NCBI RefSeq assembly: GCF_900096585.1
Contig: NZ_FMYH01000003.1
Coordinates: 62,001-126,000 of the forward strand
Reading direction: 5' to 3'
DNA from: Sanguibacter gelidistatuariae
GTDB lineage: Bacteria; Actinomycetota; Actinomycetes; Actinomycetales; Cellulomonadaceae
DNA: 64,000 nucleotides
Shown piece by piece: positions 36,130-44,174 of this stretch. Within the stretch, counting starts at the first letter, position 1. The number at the start of each line of letters is the position of its first letter. A model generated the notes under the pieces. The model worked only from the letters and a program-made list of their open reading frames with translations. It made no database searches and had not been told where the DNA came from. The position numbers were made by a program, and so were the translations under genes.

Positions 36130-36149
36130 GTGGCTGCCAGCCTAGCCAC
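36130..36149. promoter_or_regulatory. inverted repeat upstream of the PopR-like gene
   Basis: GTGGCT-N8-AGCCAC, about 50 nt upstream of the start; possible regulatory site, unlike the TCTGC palindrome. Confidence 0.3.
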
Positions 36150-36214
36150 GCGGCCCGCGCGCGGGCGCGGCGTGGCTCGCCGGTTCGCTGTCCGCGTATC
36201 AGCCTAGGGCTGGG

Positions 36215-36850
36215 CTAGCCCTCCCGGTCGCGATCCGTCATGTCGCCGACGCCGGGCGTCCCACCGGTGAGCGCATAGCGCTGCCTCACCACGCCCCCGG
36301 GCGAGGTGACGGCCGGCTCGACGAGCCTGAGGTTCGTCGGAGCCACCCCGTCGGCGAAGACTTTCTTTCCTTCCCCGAGGAGGATCGGGTACACCCAGAG
36401 CGTGAGCCGATCGAAGAGCCGCTCGGTAAACAGAGTCTGCACGAAGTCGAGGCTGCCGATGACGTGGATCTTCGCGTGCCGGTCGCGCAGCTCGCGGACG
36501 GCGGTGACGACATCTGGACCGAGCAGCGTGGAGTTGGCCCAGTCGAGGTTCCGCGCCTGGCGGGAGGCGACGTATTTCGGGATGCGGTTGAACAGCCGAG
36601 CAATGCCCCCGTCCCCGCCGTCCTTCACGTGTGGCCAGTACCCGGCGAAGATGTCATAGGTCCGGCGCCCCAGCAGCAGCGCGTCCATCCCCACCATCCC
36701 GGAGAGGATCTGCGCGCCGACGACCTCGTCTGAGAGAGGGGCCTGCCAGCCGCCGAAGGCGAACCCGCCGTCGGTGTCCTCGTCCGGCCCGCCGGGCGCC
36801 TGCGCCCTGCCGTCGAGCGTGGTGAACAGGTCGATGTGGATGAGTCCCAT
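36215..36850 (-). CDS. dihydrofolate reductase/RibD C-terminal family protein
   Basis: 211 residues. A RibD_C fold is indicated by GLIHIDLFTTLDGRAQAPGG at the start, DALLLGRRTYDIFAGYWP and IHVIGSLDFVQTLF in the middle, and WVYPILLGEGKKVF. Members bind NADPH; many standalone ones have no proven substrate. No tandem deaminase domain, so it is not a classical RibD. It stands alone, between the PopR-like gene and the aminotransferase. Confidence 0.88.
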   Translation of the reverse strand: MGLIHIDLFTTLDGRAQAPGGPDEDTDGGFAFGGWQAPLSDEVVGAQILSGMVGMDALLLGRRTYDIFAGYWPHVKDGGDGGIARLFNRIPKYVASRQARNLDWANSTLLGPDVVTAVRELRDRHAKIHVIGSLDFVQTLFTERLFDRLTLWVYPILLGEGKKVFADGVAPTNLRLVEPAVTSPGGVVRQRYALTGGTPGVGDMTDRDREG

Positions 36851-36951
36851 GGCGCGCTCCGTCCGGGTCGGCCGTCGTCGCCCGGCGTCGGGATCATGGC
36901 GTCGGGATCATTTCGAGGCTGTCACGCGATCCCCTGCGCAGCAACCGGTAT

Positions 36952-38169
36952 CTAGACCATCTCGCGCAGCCGGCCCAGGCGAGCCACGGCGTCGAGCAGG
37001 GTGGCCTCGCTCTTGACGAAGGTGAACCGCACGCGGGAGGCGAGGGCCTCCGCGGTCGGGGAGCCGGGCGTGCAGAAGGCGGACACCGGGATCGCCGCGA
37101 CGCCGACAAGCTCGGGCAGACGGCGGCACAGGTCCATCCCGTCCGCGAAGCCCAGCGGCGCACCGTCGGCCACGACGAAGTACGTGCCCTGGGGCACGGC
37201 GACGTCGAAGCCCGCCCTCTGCAGCCCCTCGCACAGCAGGTCTCGGCGGGCGGCGAGGCTCGCGGCGAGCTCGTGGGGCGCGGCGTCGTCGTCGAGGGCG
37301 CGGGCGATCGCGGGCTGGAAGGGGGCGCCGGAGGAGTAGCTGAGGAACTGCTTGACGGTCCGCACGGCCGTGATGAGGTCGGCCGGGCCGTGCACCCAGC
37401 CGATCTTCCAGCCGGTGAAGGAGAAGGTCTTGCCCGCGGAGGAGATGGTCAGGGTCCGCTCGGCCATGCCGGGCAGGGTCGCGATCGGCACGTGCTGCGC
37501 GTCGTAGGTGAGGTGCTCGTAGACCTCGTCGGTCACCACGATCGCGCCCGTCCGTCGGGCAGCGGCAGCGATCGCCTCGAGCTCGGCACGGGTGAGCACC
37601 GTCCCGGTCGGATTATGCGGGGTGTTGACGATGATGAGGCGAGTGCGGTCGGTCACGACGGCGTCGAGCGCGGTGAGGTCGAGGGCGAAGCGGGTCGGCC
37701 CGGCGACCAGCGGGACCGTCACGTGGGTGGCGCCGGCGAGGGCGATGCACGCGGCGTGTGAGTCGTAGAAGGGCTCGAGGGTGACCACCTCGTCGCCCGG
37801 GCCGGCCAGAGCGAGGATCGTCGCGGCGAGGGCCTCGGTCGCGCCCGTGGTCACGAGCACCTCGGTGTCCGGGTCGAGCTCGAGGCCGTAGTGGCGCTGC
37901 TGGTGGCGGGCGACGGCCTGGCGGAGCTCGAGGATCCCGGTGCCGGGCGGGTATTGGTTGTGCCCGTCGCTGATCGCAGCGATCGCGGCCGCCTTGATGT
38001 ACTCAGGGCCGTCGGCGTCGGGGAAGCCCTGGCCGAGGTTGAGCGCACCGGTCCGGGCGGCGAGGTTGGTCATCTCCGCGAAGATGGTTGAGGCGACCGT
38101 CCCGTCCGGGCGGAGCAGCCCCGTCGCGCGCGCGGCGTCCTGCCATCGTCCAGCCAGTCGTGAGGTCAC
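36952..38169 (-). CDS. class I/II PLP-dependent aminotransferase
   Basis: 405 residues. The PLP lysine lies in SSAGKTFSFTGWKIGW; other fold type I residues are NTPHNPTG (Asn-Pro pair) and the C-terminal Arg in SRVRFTFVK. It most resembles actinobacterial N-succinyldiaminopimelate/kynurenine aminotransferases (DapC-like), but exact substrate cannot be told. GTG 38169 is set by TAGGAT six nt upstream (leaderless). Cytoplasmic, monocistronic. Confidence 0.9.
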   Translation of the reverse strand: MTSRLAGRWQDAARATGLLRPDGTVASTIFAEMTNLAARTGALNLGQGFPDADGPEYIKAAAIAAISDGHNQYPPGTGILELRQAVARHQQRHYGLELDPDTEVLVTTGATEALAATILALAGPGDEVVTLEPFYDSHAACIALAGATHVTVPLVAGPTRFALDLTALDAVVTDRTRLIIVNTPHNPTGTVLTRAELEAIAAAARRTGAIVVTDEVYEHLTYDAQHVPIATLPGMAERTLTISSAGKTFSFTGWKIGWVHGPADLITAVRTVKQFLSYSSGAPFQPAIARALDDDAAPHELAASLAARRDLLCEGLQRAGFDVAVPQGTYFVVADGAPLGFADGMDLCRRLPELVGVAAIPVSAFCTPGSPTAEALASRVRFTFVKSEATLLDAVARLGRLREMV

Positions 38170-38175
38170 GCGGTG

Positions 38176-38181
38176 ATCCTA
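38176..38181 (-). promoter_or_regulatory. -10 element of leaderless aminotransferase promoter
   Basis: TAGGAT ends 6 nt before GTG 38169. Confidence 0.55.
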
Positions 38182-38255
38182 CCTACGGGGAGTGGCGGCT
38201 TTGAGGTGGAGATCGGGGGGTGACCGGGATCGGTGCGGTCATCCTCTGGGGGCGA

Positions 38256-38687
38256 TCACGAGAGGCAGAACTCGTTGCCCTCCGGGTCGGCCATCGTGAT
38301 CCAGGTGTTGGGGCCTTGGGCGCCGTTGTGCAGGAACGTCGCCCCGCGGGCCTCGAGCGCGGCCCGCAACACCGCCGGGTTGTCGTCGCCGATGCGCACG
38401 TCGAGGTGCATCCGGTTCTTGACCGTCTTGGGCTCGGGGACCAGCTGGAAGAGCACCCGCGGCAGGCCGGGAGGGCCGGTCGGGTCGGAGATCGCCTGGC
38501 CCTCCCGCCAGACGAGGACCCCGTTGTGCGTCATCGTCTCGGCGTCGGTCGCGAACCCCTGCTCGACCATCGAGCGGATGAAGGCCTCGTTGCTCGGCTC
38601 GACCTGCCAGCCCAAGGTCTCGGCCCACCAGTCGGCGAGCGGGTGCGGAGCGGCGCAGTCGACGGTGACCTGGAAGGAATAGCTCAT
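38256..38687 (-). CDS. VOC/glyoxalase-like protein
   Basis: 143 residues. Two beta-alpha-beta-beta-beta units: VTVDCAAPHPLADWWAETLG with the WR strand at VLVWREG, then RMHLDVRIGDDNPAVLRAA and WITMADPEGNEFCL. This is the actinobacterial VOC subfamily that often ends with DPEGNEFC. Possible metal ligands are His in RMHLDV and Glu in NEFC. Function unknown (detoxification or resistance-like). ATG 38687 has a leaderless TACGTT six nt upstream. Divergent from the MmcQ gene. Confidence 0.87.
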   Translation of the reverse strand: MSYSFQVTVDCAAPHPLADWWAETLGWQVEPSNEAFIRSMVEQGFATDAETMTHNGVLVWREGQAISDPTGPPGLPRVLFQLVPEPKTVKNRMHLDVRIGDDNPAVLRAALEARGATFLHNGAQGPNTWITMADPEGNEFCLS

Positions 38688-38693
38688 GGATCG

Positions 38694-38699
38694 AACGTA
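38694..38699 (-). promoter_or_regulatory. -10 element of leaderless VOC-gene promoter
   Basis: TACGTT ends 6 nt before ATG 38687. Confidence 0.5.
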
Positions 38700-38742
38700 G
38701 CAAGGGGGACTGACACGGACCAGTGGTGTCGGTAGCGGTGCC

Positions 38743-38748
38743 TACTGT
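38743..38748 (+). promoter_or_regulatory. -10 element of leaderless MmcQ promoter
   Basis: TACTGT ends 6 nt before ATG 38755. Only 44 nt separate it from the divergent VOC-gene -10. Confidence 0.55.
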
Positions 38749-38754
38749 TGACCT

Positions 38755-39216
38755 ATGGACACAGGCTTTCCCCCGACGACCGGCGCGGCGCTCCCCGCCG
38801 ACCCCGCGCAATGGTGCCGTGAGGTCTGTCTCGGGCTGCCCGACACGAGCGTCGACTCGCCCTTCGGTCCCGGCGCGGAGGTGTTCCGGATCCAGCGCAA
38901 GATGTTCGCCCTGCTCAGCCGTAACCCTCGGGTGAGCGAGCACCCGATCGTCAACCTCAAGGCCGACCCGGACGAGCTGCCGCTGCTCATCGCCAACTAC
39001 GACTGGATCCTGCCCGGATTCCATATGAACAAGCGCCACTGGATCACGGTCGAGCTGCGCGCCGGTGGGGATCTGGAGCTCGTCGAAGGGCTCGTCGAGG
39101 ACTCCTACGACAACGTGGTCTTGGGCTTGCCGGGACGGTTGAAGTCCCCGCTGCGTGGCGCTGTGCCGCAGCCGATGGAGCGGCCCGGCCTCGGGAATCC
39201 TTCAGGCCGGGGCTGA
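38755..39216 (+). CDS. MmcQ/YjbR-family protein
   Basis: 153 residues. The core LGLPDTSVDSPFGPGAEVFRI then PIVNLKADPDELPLLI and MNKRHWITVEL match the MmcQ/YjbR fold, named for DNA-binding-like members (CyaY-like fold); biochemical role is not established. The N-terminal WCREVCLGLP carries two cysteines. Leaderless start at 38755. Not in an operon with its neighbours. Confidence 0.88.
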   Translation: MDTGFPPTTGAALPADPAQWCREVCLGLPDTSVDSPFGPGAEVFRIQRKMFALLSRNPRVSEHPIVNLKADPDELPLLIANYDWILPGFHMNKRHWITVELRAGGDLELVEGLVEDSYDNVVLGLPGRLKSPLRGAVPQPMERPGLGNPSGRG

Positions 39217-39237
39217 CCGTGCGCGGACCGGACACCA

Positions 39238-39885
39238 TCAGGTGAGGAACAGCCTGTTCCAGGTCTCGCGCAGATAGTCGCCGAACTGTGCTGGCGTCCA
39301 GCCCCGTCCCGTGACGAGCTGGGTGTAGTGCTCCCAACCGGCCGTCGCCCACACGACGTCTGCGACGAACTGGTCGGTCAGCTCGGGCCGCACCGCCCCG
39401 GTGGAGCGTAGGTCGGCCGTGAACTTGAGCATGTTGGCGGCGCGACGGGTCGAGATCTCGATACCGAGAGCGGCACAGTCCGGGTCCGTCTGGGCGGCGT
39501 CACGCAGCGCGGCGAAGACCGGCGCCGTCCGTGGGCTCATCGCGGCAACGGCATCCGCATAGATGCCGATCTTGGCCGGCGCTCCGATCGCCGCGCGCAC
39601 GGCGATCACGTAGTCGCGTTCCTCGGCCGGAACCATCTGGCCGGTTCCCGAGATTGCCGACTCCACGACCTCCCGCAGGATCACCGACTTCCGGCCGACG
39701 GTCGCGTAGAGCGTGTCGACCGAGACGCCGGCCGCGCGCGCGACCTGGGTCACTGTGGTGGCCGCATAACCCTGGGCCGTGAACAGGTCCAGCGCGGTCG
39801 CGAGCACCTGGGATCGGGTCGCCGCGGCCTGTTCCAGGCGGAACGGCGACGAGTATCTCCGTGGACTCTTGACATCGTCCTTCAT
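39238..39885 (-). CDS. TetR-family regulator, divergent from a small operon
   Basis: 215 residues. HTH: ATALDLFTAQGYAATTVTQVA and AGVSVDTLYATVGRKSVIL. The C-terminal helical domain includes VWATAGWEHYTQLV. ATG 39885 has a leaderless TACTCT seven nt upstream. A near-perfect 11-bp-arm palindrome lies between it and the divergent two-gene operon, so it should repress that operon and itself. Confidence 0.9.
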   Translation of the reverse strand: MKDDVKSPRRYSSPFRLEQAAATRSQVLATALDLFTAQGYAATTVTQVARAAGVSVDTLYATVGRKSVILREVVESAISGTGQMVPAEERDYVIAVRAAIGAPAKIGIYADAVAAMSPRTAPVFAALRDAAQTDPDCAALGIEISTRRAANMLKFTADLRSTGAVRPELTDQFVADVVWATAGWEHYTQLVTGRGWTPAQFGDYLRETWNRLFLT

Positions 39886-39892
39886 GAGGACA

Positions 39893-39898
39893 AGAGTA
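39893..39898 (-). promoter_or_regulatory. -10 element of leaderless tetR promoter
   Basis: TACTCT on the minus strand ends 7 nt before ATG 39885 and abuts the operator. Confidence 0.5.
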
Positions 39899-39904
39899 GT
39901 GCAT

Positions 39905-39931
39905 ATTCATCCGAAAGACATTCGGATGAAT
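39905..39931. promoter_or_regulatory. TetR operator with 11-bp arms
   Basis: ATTCATCCGAA-AGACA-TTCGGATGAAT, a perfect inverted repeat in the 62-nt divergent space, overlapping both promoters. Confidence 0.75.
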
Positions 39932-39947
39932 GAAGGAGCTGAGCACC

Positions 39948-40241
39948 ATGGTCTACGCATTCATTCAGGATGTCCCGATCAACGAGGCCTTGTACCACCG
40001 CGTCATGGAGGGCCTTGGCGCCGAGCCGCTCGTGGGCCTCGTGCTCCACCTGTGCGTTCGTCGATCAGACGGAGGCCTGCGCTACATCGACGTGTGGGAG
40101 TCGCAGGAGGCGTGCACACGTGCGTTCGACGAGCGCATCCACCCGGCGGTCGACGCGGCCTTCGGGGGAGCTCGTCCCAGCCCCGAACCCGAGGTTCAGG
40201 TGCTCGACGTCGTCGACGTCAGAACGGCGGTGAGGTCATGA
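39948..40241 (+). CDS. small protein of dimeric alpha/beta-barrel type
   Basis: 97 residues from ATG 39948, which has GGAG 9 nt upstream; ATG 39930 lies inside the operator. The sequence MVYAFIQDVPINEALYHRV then GGLRYIDVWESQEACTRAF resembles ABM-like ferredoxin-fold proteins (sensor or monooxygenase-like), but no catalytic residue can be named. It is coupled to the next gene by ATGA and probably controlled by the divergent TetR. Confidence 0.75.
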   Translation: MVYAFIQDVPINEALYHRVMEGLGAEPLVGLVLHLCVRRSDGGLRYIDVWESQEACTRAFDERIHPAVDAAFGGARPSPEPEVQVLDVVDVRTAVRS

Positions 40242-40744
40242 CTGCCATCGCGTCCACGAGGGCCATCCACGTCGAGGCATCCACCCAGGCGCTGCGGGTT
40301 GCCATACGGGTCGCCGCGCTCGCGGGTGGTCTGCTAGCCGGCGCTCTGGTCGCAGTGCTGCTCGCCGACATCACTCTGCGAGGTGATCCGGCTGGCTATA
40401 TCGCATTCCACCAGGCGACCACGGTGCTCTACACCGCGACCCTGCCGGCGCTCGGCGCGGTCATGGCGATCGCCATCGTCACGTCGATCGCGCAGCACGG
40501 ACCCAGCCGACTGCTCGTGCCCGCACTGATCTGTGGAGCGCTCGGCATGCTCATCACCGTGCTGGTGCACTTCCCGCTGAATGCGACCATCATGGCGTGG
40601 CCGGTCGGGGTGGTCCCCACCGACTTCACCTCTGTCGCCACGCAGTGGCTCGTCGCCCACCTGGCACGCACGCTGCTCACGATCACATCGTTCGTCCTGG
40701 TGCTGACCGCCTTGGCCAGGGTGGAGCACGCATCGGCGGAATGA
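40238..40744 (+). CDS. DUF1772-like (anthrone-oxygenase family) membrane protein
   Basis: 168 residues with four hydrophobic segments (about 24-46, 64-86, 98-118, 140-160). Spacing and the segment LVHFPLNATIMAW suggest the DUF1772/anthrone-oxygenase-like family, in which an Asn-containing loop is conserved. Function in bacteria is unknown. ATG 40238 overlaps the stop of the upstream small protein. The pair under TetR control suggests a small redox or detoxification module. Confidence 0.75.
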   Translation: MTAIASTRAIHVEASTQALRVAIRVAALAGGLLAGALVAVLLADITLRGDPAGYIAFHQATTVLYTATLPALGAVMAIAIVTSIAQHGPSRLLVPALICGALGMLITVLVHFPLNATIMAWPVGVVPTDFTSVATQWLVAHLARTLLTITSFVLVLTALARVEHASAE

Positions 40745-41071
40745 GCATCGCGATCCGGATCGCTGGCAGCATCGCTGGCAGCACAGTTGTCCATAGAACT
40801 CTGATCGAGCGACCCAAACGACTCAGAGATCAGGTCGACGTCGACGCTCCACGTGCCATCAGTCGAGACCTTCGAGGGTCTATCGCCAGGGGTGTGATAG
40901 GCCTGCGTGCGAGTCTCTCGGCTGGAGTCGCACGCCCGAGGGACTAGACCACGCCCGAGGGACTAGACGTCGGCGTCGTCGACGTGGTCCACATGCTGAT
41001 CTGCCCCCCTCGACAACGGTGTGGCCCCGCAGTACTGCGAGGCGGAGTTGCGTGCACTCGGCCGTCCCCGG
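40745..41071. other. 327-nt gene-free stretch with tandem duplications
   Basis: No convincing gene. It holds a tandem 12-bp repeat ATCGCTGGCAGC (40759-40782 region) just after the DUF1772 stop, and a tandem 19-bp duplication (40931-40949, 40950-40968). Composition is somewhat less G/C-rich than the coding regions. It separates two convergent genes. Confidence 0.6.
40931..40968. repeat. tandem 19-bp direct duplication
   Basis: CACGCCCGAGGGACTAGAC occurs twice head to tail with no base between. Possibly slippage, or a direct-repeat protein site. Confidence 0.85.
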
Positions 41072-42676
41072 TCAGCCCACGTCGACGGTGACCTCGTGCC
41101 AGCCGCTCGCCCCGTCGGGCGCCGGGGGAGCCTCGGTCGAGGTCTGGATCTTGCCCGTGGCGTCCGTCGCGCGCACCCGGAGCGTGTGCGGTCCGCTCGA
41201 CGCCTCCCACAGGTAGCTCCACTGGCGCCAGGTATCGGTGGAGGCCTCGTCGGCGAGCGCCGCTGCCTCCCACTCCCCGTGATCGACCTGGACCTCGACG
41301 GCGACGACACCGACGTGCTGGGCCCACGCCACGCCACCGACCGCAACCGTTCCTGCGGTGAGGTTGGCGTCCGCCCGAGGGACGTCGATGCGTGACGCCG
41401 TCTTGATGGGGCCGCGCTCGCTCCATCCGCGCGGGGTCCAGTAGGCGACGTCGTCGGCGAAGGTGGTGACCTTGAGCTCGGTGACCCACTTGGTCGCCGA
41501 GACATATCCGTAGAGGCCGGGGACGACCATGCGGACAGGGAAGCCGTGACTCAGCGGCAGCGGCTCGTCGTTCATCGCGACCGCGAGCAGCGCGTCGCGG
41601 TCGTCCGTGAGGACCTCGAGCGGCGTCGACGCTGTGAACCCGTCGACGCTGCGAGAGAGGACCATGTCCGCACCGGGGAGCGGCTTGGCGCGGGCCAGCA
41701 GCTCACGGATCGGCAGGCCGAGCCACTTCGCGTTGCCGACGAGGTCGCCGCCGACCGGGTTGGACACGCAGGCGAGCGTCACCCAGGCCTCGACGAGGTC
41801 TTCGGCGAGGAGCTCGTCGAAGGTGATCTCGACCTCGTCCTCGACCATCCCGTAGACGCGCAGCGTCCACGTGGCCGGGTCGACCTGGGGGATGAGCAGC
41901 GCGGTGTCGATGCGGTAGAACTCGTCCGTCGGCGTGACGAAGGGCGTCACTCCCGCCGTCGCAGACTGGACGCCGGCGGGCAGCGCAGGCGCGGGCCGGA
42001 CCGGGACGGGAAGCCGGAGGACCTGCCGTGCCGTCTCGGCGACGCGCCGCGAGGCACCGAGCAGCTGTCCGCCGACAGCGGCGATCGCGGCGACCGAGCC
42101 GGCCAGGACGGCGTAGCGCAGGAACGCACGTCGGTCACCACCGTCCTGTGCCGGTGCGGCCGAGCGAGGTGCCGGAAGGCGCACCACGAGCGCCTGGAGG
42201 GTGAGCATCCCGGCGACGGTGCCGACGAGGGTCGGGATCGCGTCGGCCGTCCCGACGCCCTCGCGCGTGAGCACCGCTGCGAGTGCGACGGCGCCGAGGG
42301 CCACGACAAGGCCGAGCGCCACCCGCAGGCTGCGGGTGGCCACGAGGCCGATCCCCGCGGTGAGGACCAGGACGACGATCGCCATGCCGACGAAGAGCGC
42401 CACCTTGTCGTTGGCGGCGAAGGTCGAGACGGCGAAGTCTTTGAGCCACGCGGGCGTGGCGTCGACGAAGGCCCCGCCGACGGCGACCACCGGGTTCGAC
42501 GACGGTCCGAAGAGCACCGCTACCAACGAGGCGACGCCGAGGGTGGTGGCTCCCGACAGCACGCCGGAGAGCGCCGCCCAGCGATTGTCGGGGCGAGGTC
42601 GGGAAGGTGCGTGCGCCGCGGACGGCGTGGGGGTGGGCGCAGGCTCACCGGCGGGCATCATCGGCCCAGTATCCAT
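41072..42676 (-). CDS. membrane-anchored molybdopterin oxidoreductase (sulfite oxidase family)
   Basis: 534 residues from ATG 42676. The N-terminal third has five or so membrane helices, then a Tat-like/anchor stretch (DRRAFLRYAVLAGS). The catalytic domain carries the molybdenum-ligand cysteine in VTLACVSNPVGGDLVGN and the pterin contact region (SHGFPVRMVVPGLYGY); a C-terminal Mo-co dimerisation beta domain follows. Members oxidise sulfite or reduce N- or S-oxides outside the cell. No haem domain. It follows the Fic gene by about 40 nt on the same strand. Start uncertain (42661, 42676 or 42694). Confidence 0.9.
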   Translation of the reverse strand: MDTGPMMPAGEPAPTPTPSAAHAPSRPRPDNRWAALSGVLSGATTLGVASLVAVLFGPSSNPVVAVGGAFVDATPAWLKDFAVSTFAANDKVALFVGMAIVVLVLTAGIGLVATRSLRVALGLVVALGAVALAAVLTREGVGTADAIPTLVGTVAGMLTLQALVVRLPAPRSAAPAQDGGDRRAFLRYAVLAGSVAAIAAVGGQLLGASRRVAETARQVLRLPVPVRPAPALPAGVQSATAGVTPFVTPTDEFYRIDTALLIPQVDPATWTLRVYGMVEDEVEITFDELLAEDLVEAWVTLACVSNPVGGDLVGNAKWLGLPIRELLARAKPLPGADMVLSRSVDGFTASTPLEVLTDDRDALLAVAMNDEPLPLSHGFPVRMVVPGLYGYVSATKWVTELKVTTFADDVAYWTPRGWSERGPIKTASRIDVPRADANLTAGTVAVGGVAWAQHVGVVAVEVQVDHGEWEAAALADEASTDTWRQWSYLWEASSGPHTLRVRATDATGKIQTSTEAPPAPDGASGWHEVTVDVG

Positions 42677-42716
42677 GGAACTGGTGGGAACCACCTCGCA
42701 TCACCTCGATCCGCGG

Positions 42717-43913
42717 TCAGGGGTGCTCGCGCAGCCTCGCGTTCAACGACTCGATCTCGTCCATCACATCTGTGGCCGCCCACACCCGGTCACGCCGCGT
42801 CGTGGTGACCTCGTGGACGACCCCGGCCACCGTCAGCCGCTCGATCGCCGCGTACGTCGTCGACGGGCTCACGCCCCCGGCCATCGTGGCGGCGCGCTCG
42901 GCGTCGAACACCGGGGTGATCACCAGGTTGCCCAGCAGGGTCTGGGTGGCTGCCCCGGGGCGGTCACCCACGGCATCGCGCCACCTGGCGGGCATGGTCT
43001 GCAACTCCCTGACACTCGCCCCAGCTTCCTCTGCCGCCCGAAGTGCTGCGTGCGCGAGGTAGGTGATGAACGGTTCAGCATGCCCGTCTCGGTAGGTGTT
43101 GACCAGGGAGAAGTACTTCTCGGTGTCGGCGAGCATGGCGGCGGCGATCGGGACGACGCCGTTGCGGACCACGCGGCGGCGACGCAGCACGGCGTGGATC
43201 AGTGCGCGCCCGATGCGCCCGTTGCCGTCCGTGAACGGGTGCACCGACTCGAACTGGGCATGGACCAGCGCGGCAAGTACGAGCGCGGGCATGTCGTCGC
43301 GCCCAGCGAACGCGAGCAAATCACCCATGTAAACCTCGACCAGCTCTGGCGGCGGCGGTACGTGGACTGCGCCACGGGGGGAGTGGTCGGACCCTCCGAT
43401 CCAGTTCTGCACATCCCGCCACCGGCCCGCGTACCGCCCGTCTGTGGGGTCATCGGCCATGAGGAGGCGGTGTGCGGTGAGCACCGCACCCTCGGTGATG
43501 GGACCGCCGTCGCCGGTGGTGGCCACCAGAGAGCGGAGGGCGCGGGTGGCAGCGTGGGTCTCCAGGGCGCCCTTGGGGGCCTTGACCCCGGCGACGGCCT
43601 TGGCCAGGTCGTCCATGCTGACGTTGACGCGCTCGATGCGTGAGGACGCGACGGACTCGGTGCGCAGCAGGAACGTCTCGAACGACCCGAGGAGGGCACC
43701 ATGTGTGGCGTCGAGCGTCGCCATCTCGACGGTCGCAGCTTCCAGGAGCGCGGCGGTGGCCGGGCTGAGTGCGTAGTGCTCCGCGGCGATCATCGGGGGA
43801 ATGGAGGTGGTGACCTCGGTGAACATCCGGTCCTCCTTGGGACCCCGACCAGCCGACCGCCAGGGGACGGTCTTGGAGGTGTGAGCAGGCCAGTCGGTCG
43901 TGGGGCTGATCAC
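42717..43913 (-). CDS. Fic-domain protein (putative AMPylator) with C-terminal winged helix
   Basis: 398 residues. Fic motif HPFTDGNGRIGR (near 220) transfers AMP or a similar group to target hydroxyls. An inhibitory-helix-like segment TESVASSRIER lies near residue 85 (S-x-x-x-E type, with Arg instead of Gly/Asn after Glu). The C-terminal part (GGVSPSTTYAAIERLTVAGV) is a winged-helix DNA-binding-like module, so the protein may control its own gene. GTG 43913 has GGAGG; the early DWPAHTSKTVPW matches Fic N-termini. A 10-bp inverted repeat lies upstream. Confidence 0.92.
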   Translation of the reverse strand: MISPTTDWPAHTSKTVPWRSAGRGPKEDRMFTEVTTSIPPMIAAEHYALSPATAALLEAATVEMATLDATHGALLGSFETFLLRTESVASSRIERVNVSMDDLAKAVAGVKAPKGALETHAATRALRSLVATTGDGGPITEGAVLTAHRLLMADDPTDGRYAGRWRDVQNWIGGSDHSPRGAVHVPPPPELVEVYMGDLLAFAGRDDMPALVLAALVHAQFESVHPFTDGNGRIGRALIHAVLRRRRVVRNGVVPIAAAMLADTEKYFSLVNTYRDGHAEPFITYLAHAALRAAEEAGASVRELQTMPARWRDAVGDRPGAATQTLLGNLVITPVFDAERAATMAGGVSPSTTYAAIERLTVAGVVHEVTTTRRDRVWAATDVMDEIESLNARLREHP

Positions 43914-43941
43914 TTGTCCTCCATCAAAATATCCCTCGTAG

Positions 43942-43973
43942 CTAATTCGATACTACTGAACAAATCGAATTAG
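43942..43973. promoter_or_regulatory. AT-rich inverted repeat upstream of the Fic gene
   Basis: CTAATTCGAT and ATCGAATTAG (10-bp perfect arms, 12-nt spacer) 29 nt before the Fic start; a third related half-site TTAGTTCGAT lies at 43983-43992. Markedly A/T-rich for this genome. Confidence 0.6.
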
Positions 43974-44116
43974 TGGGAGGGGTTAGTTCGATGGGTGCCT
44001 CAGCGCTTGTCCACAGGTCCTCTGCAGAATGCGCGATCCTCCCTTAGTCTCATTCTGGACATGTGACGCAGCGGTCGATCTTCTGCAAGTGATTCCCCGA
44101 CCCAGCGCCACGACAC

Positions 44117-44153
44117 ACCCGGCCGCCTCATCGGTGAGGCGCCGGTCGGGTGC
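44117..44153 (+). other. imperfect hairpin in the tad operon leader
   Basis: CACCCGGCCGCCTCA and TGAGGCGCCGGTCGGGTG can pair imperfectly across TCGG, ending 21 nt before the tadA start. It may be a leader structure or a terminator of upstream transcription. Confidence 0.4.
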
Positions 44154-44174
44154 GGGGCGATCACGGGGGGCACT

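Noticed and set aside
40944-41505. Two minus-strand frames of about 180 residues after the 19-bp duplication
   Set aside because: They overlap the molybdoenzyme gene in other frames; composition is Arg/Ser/Pro-rich, typical of shadows.
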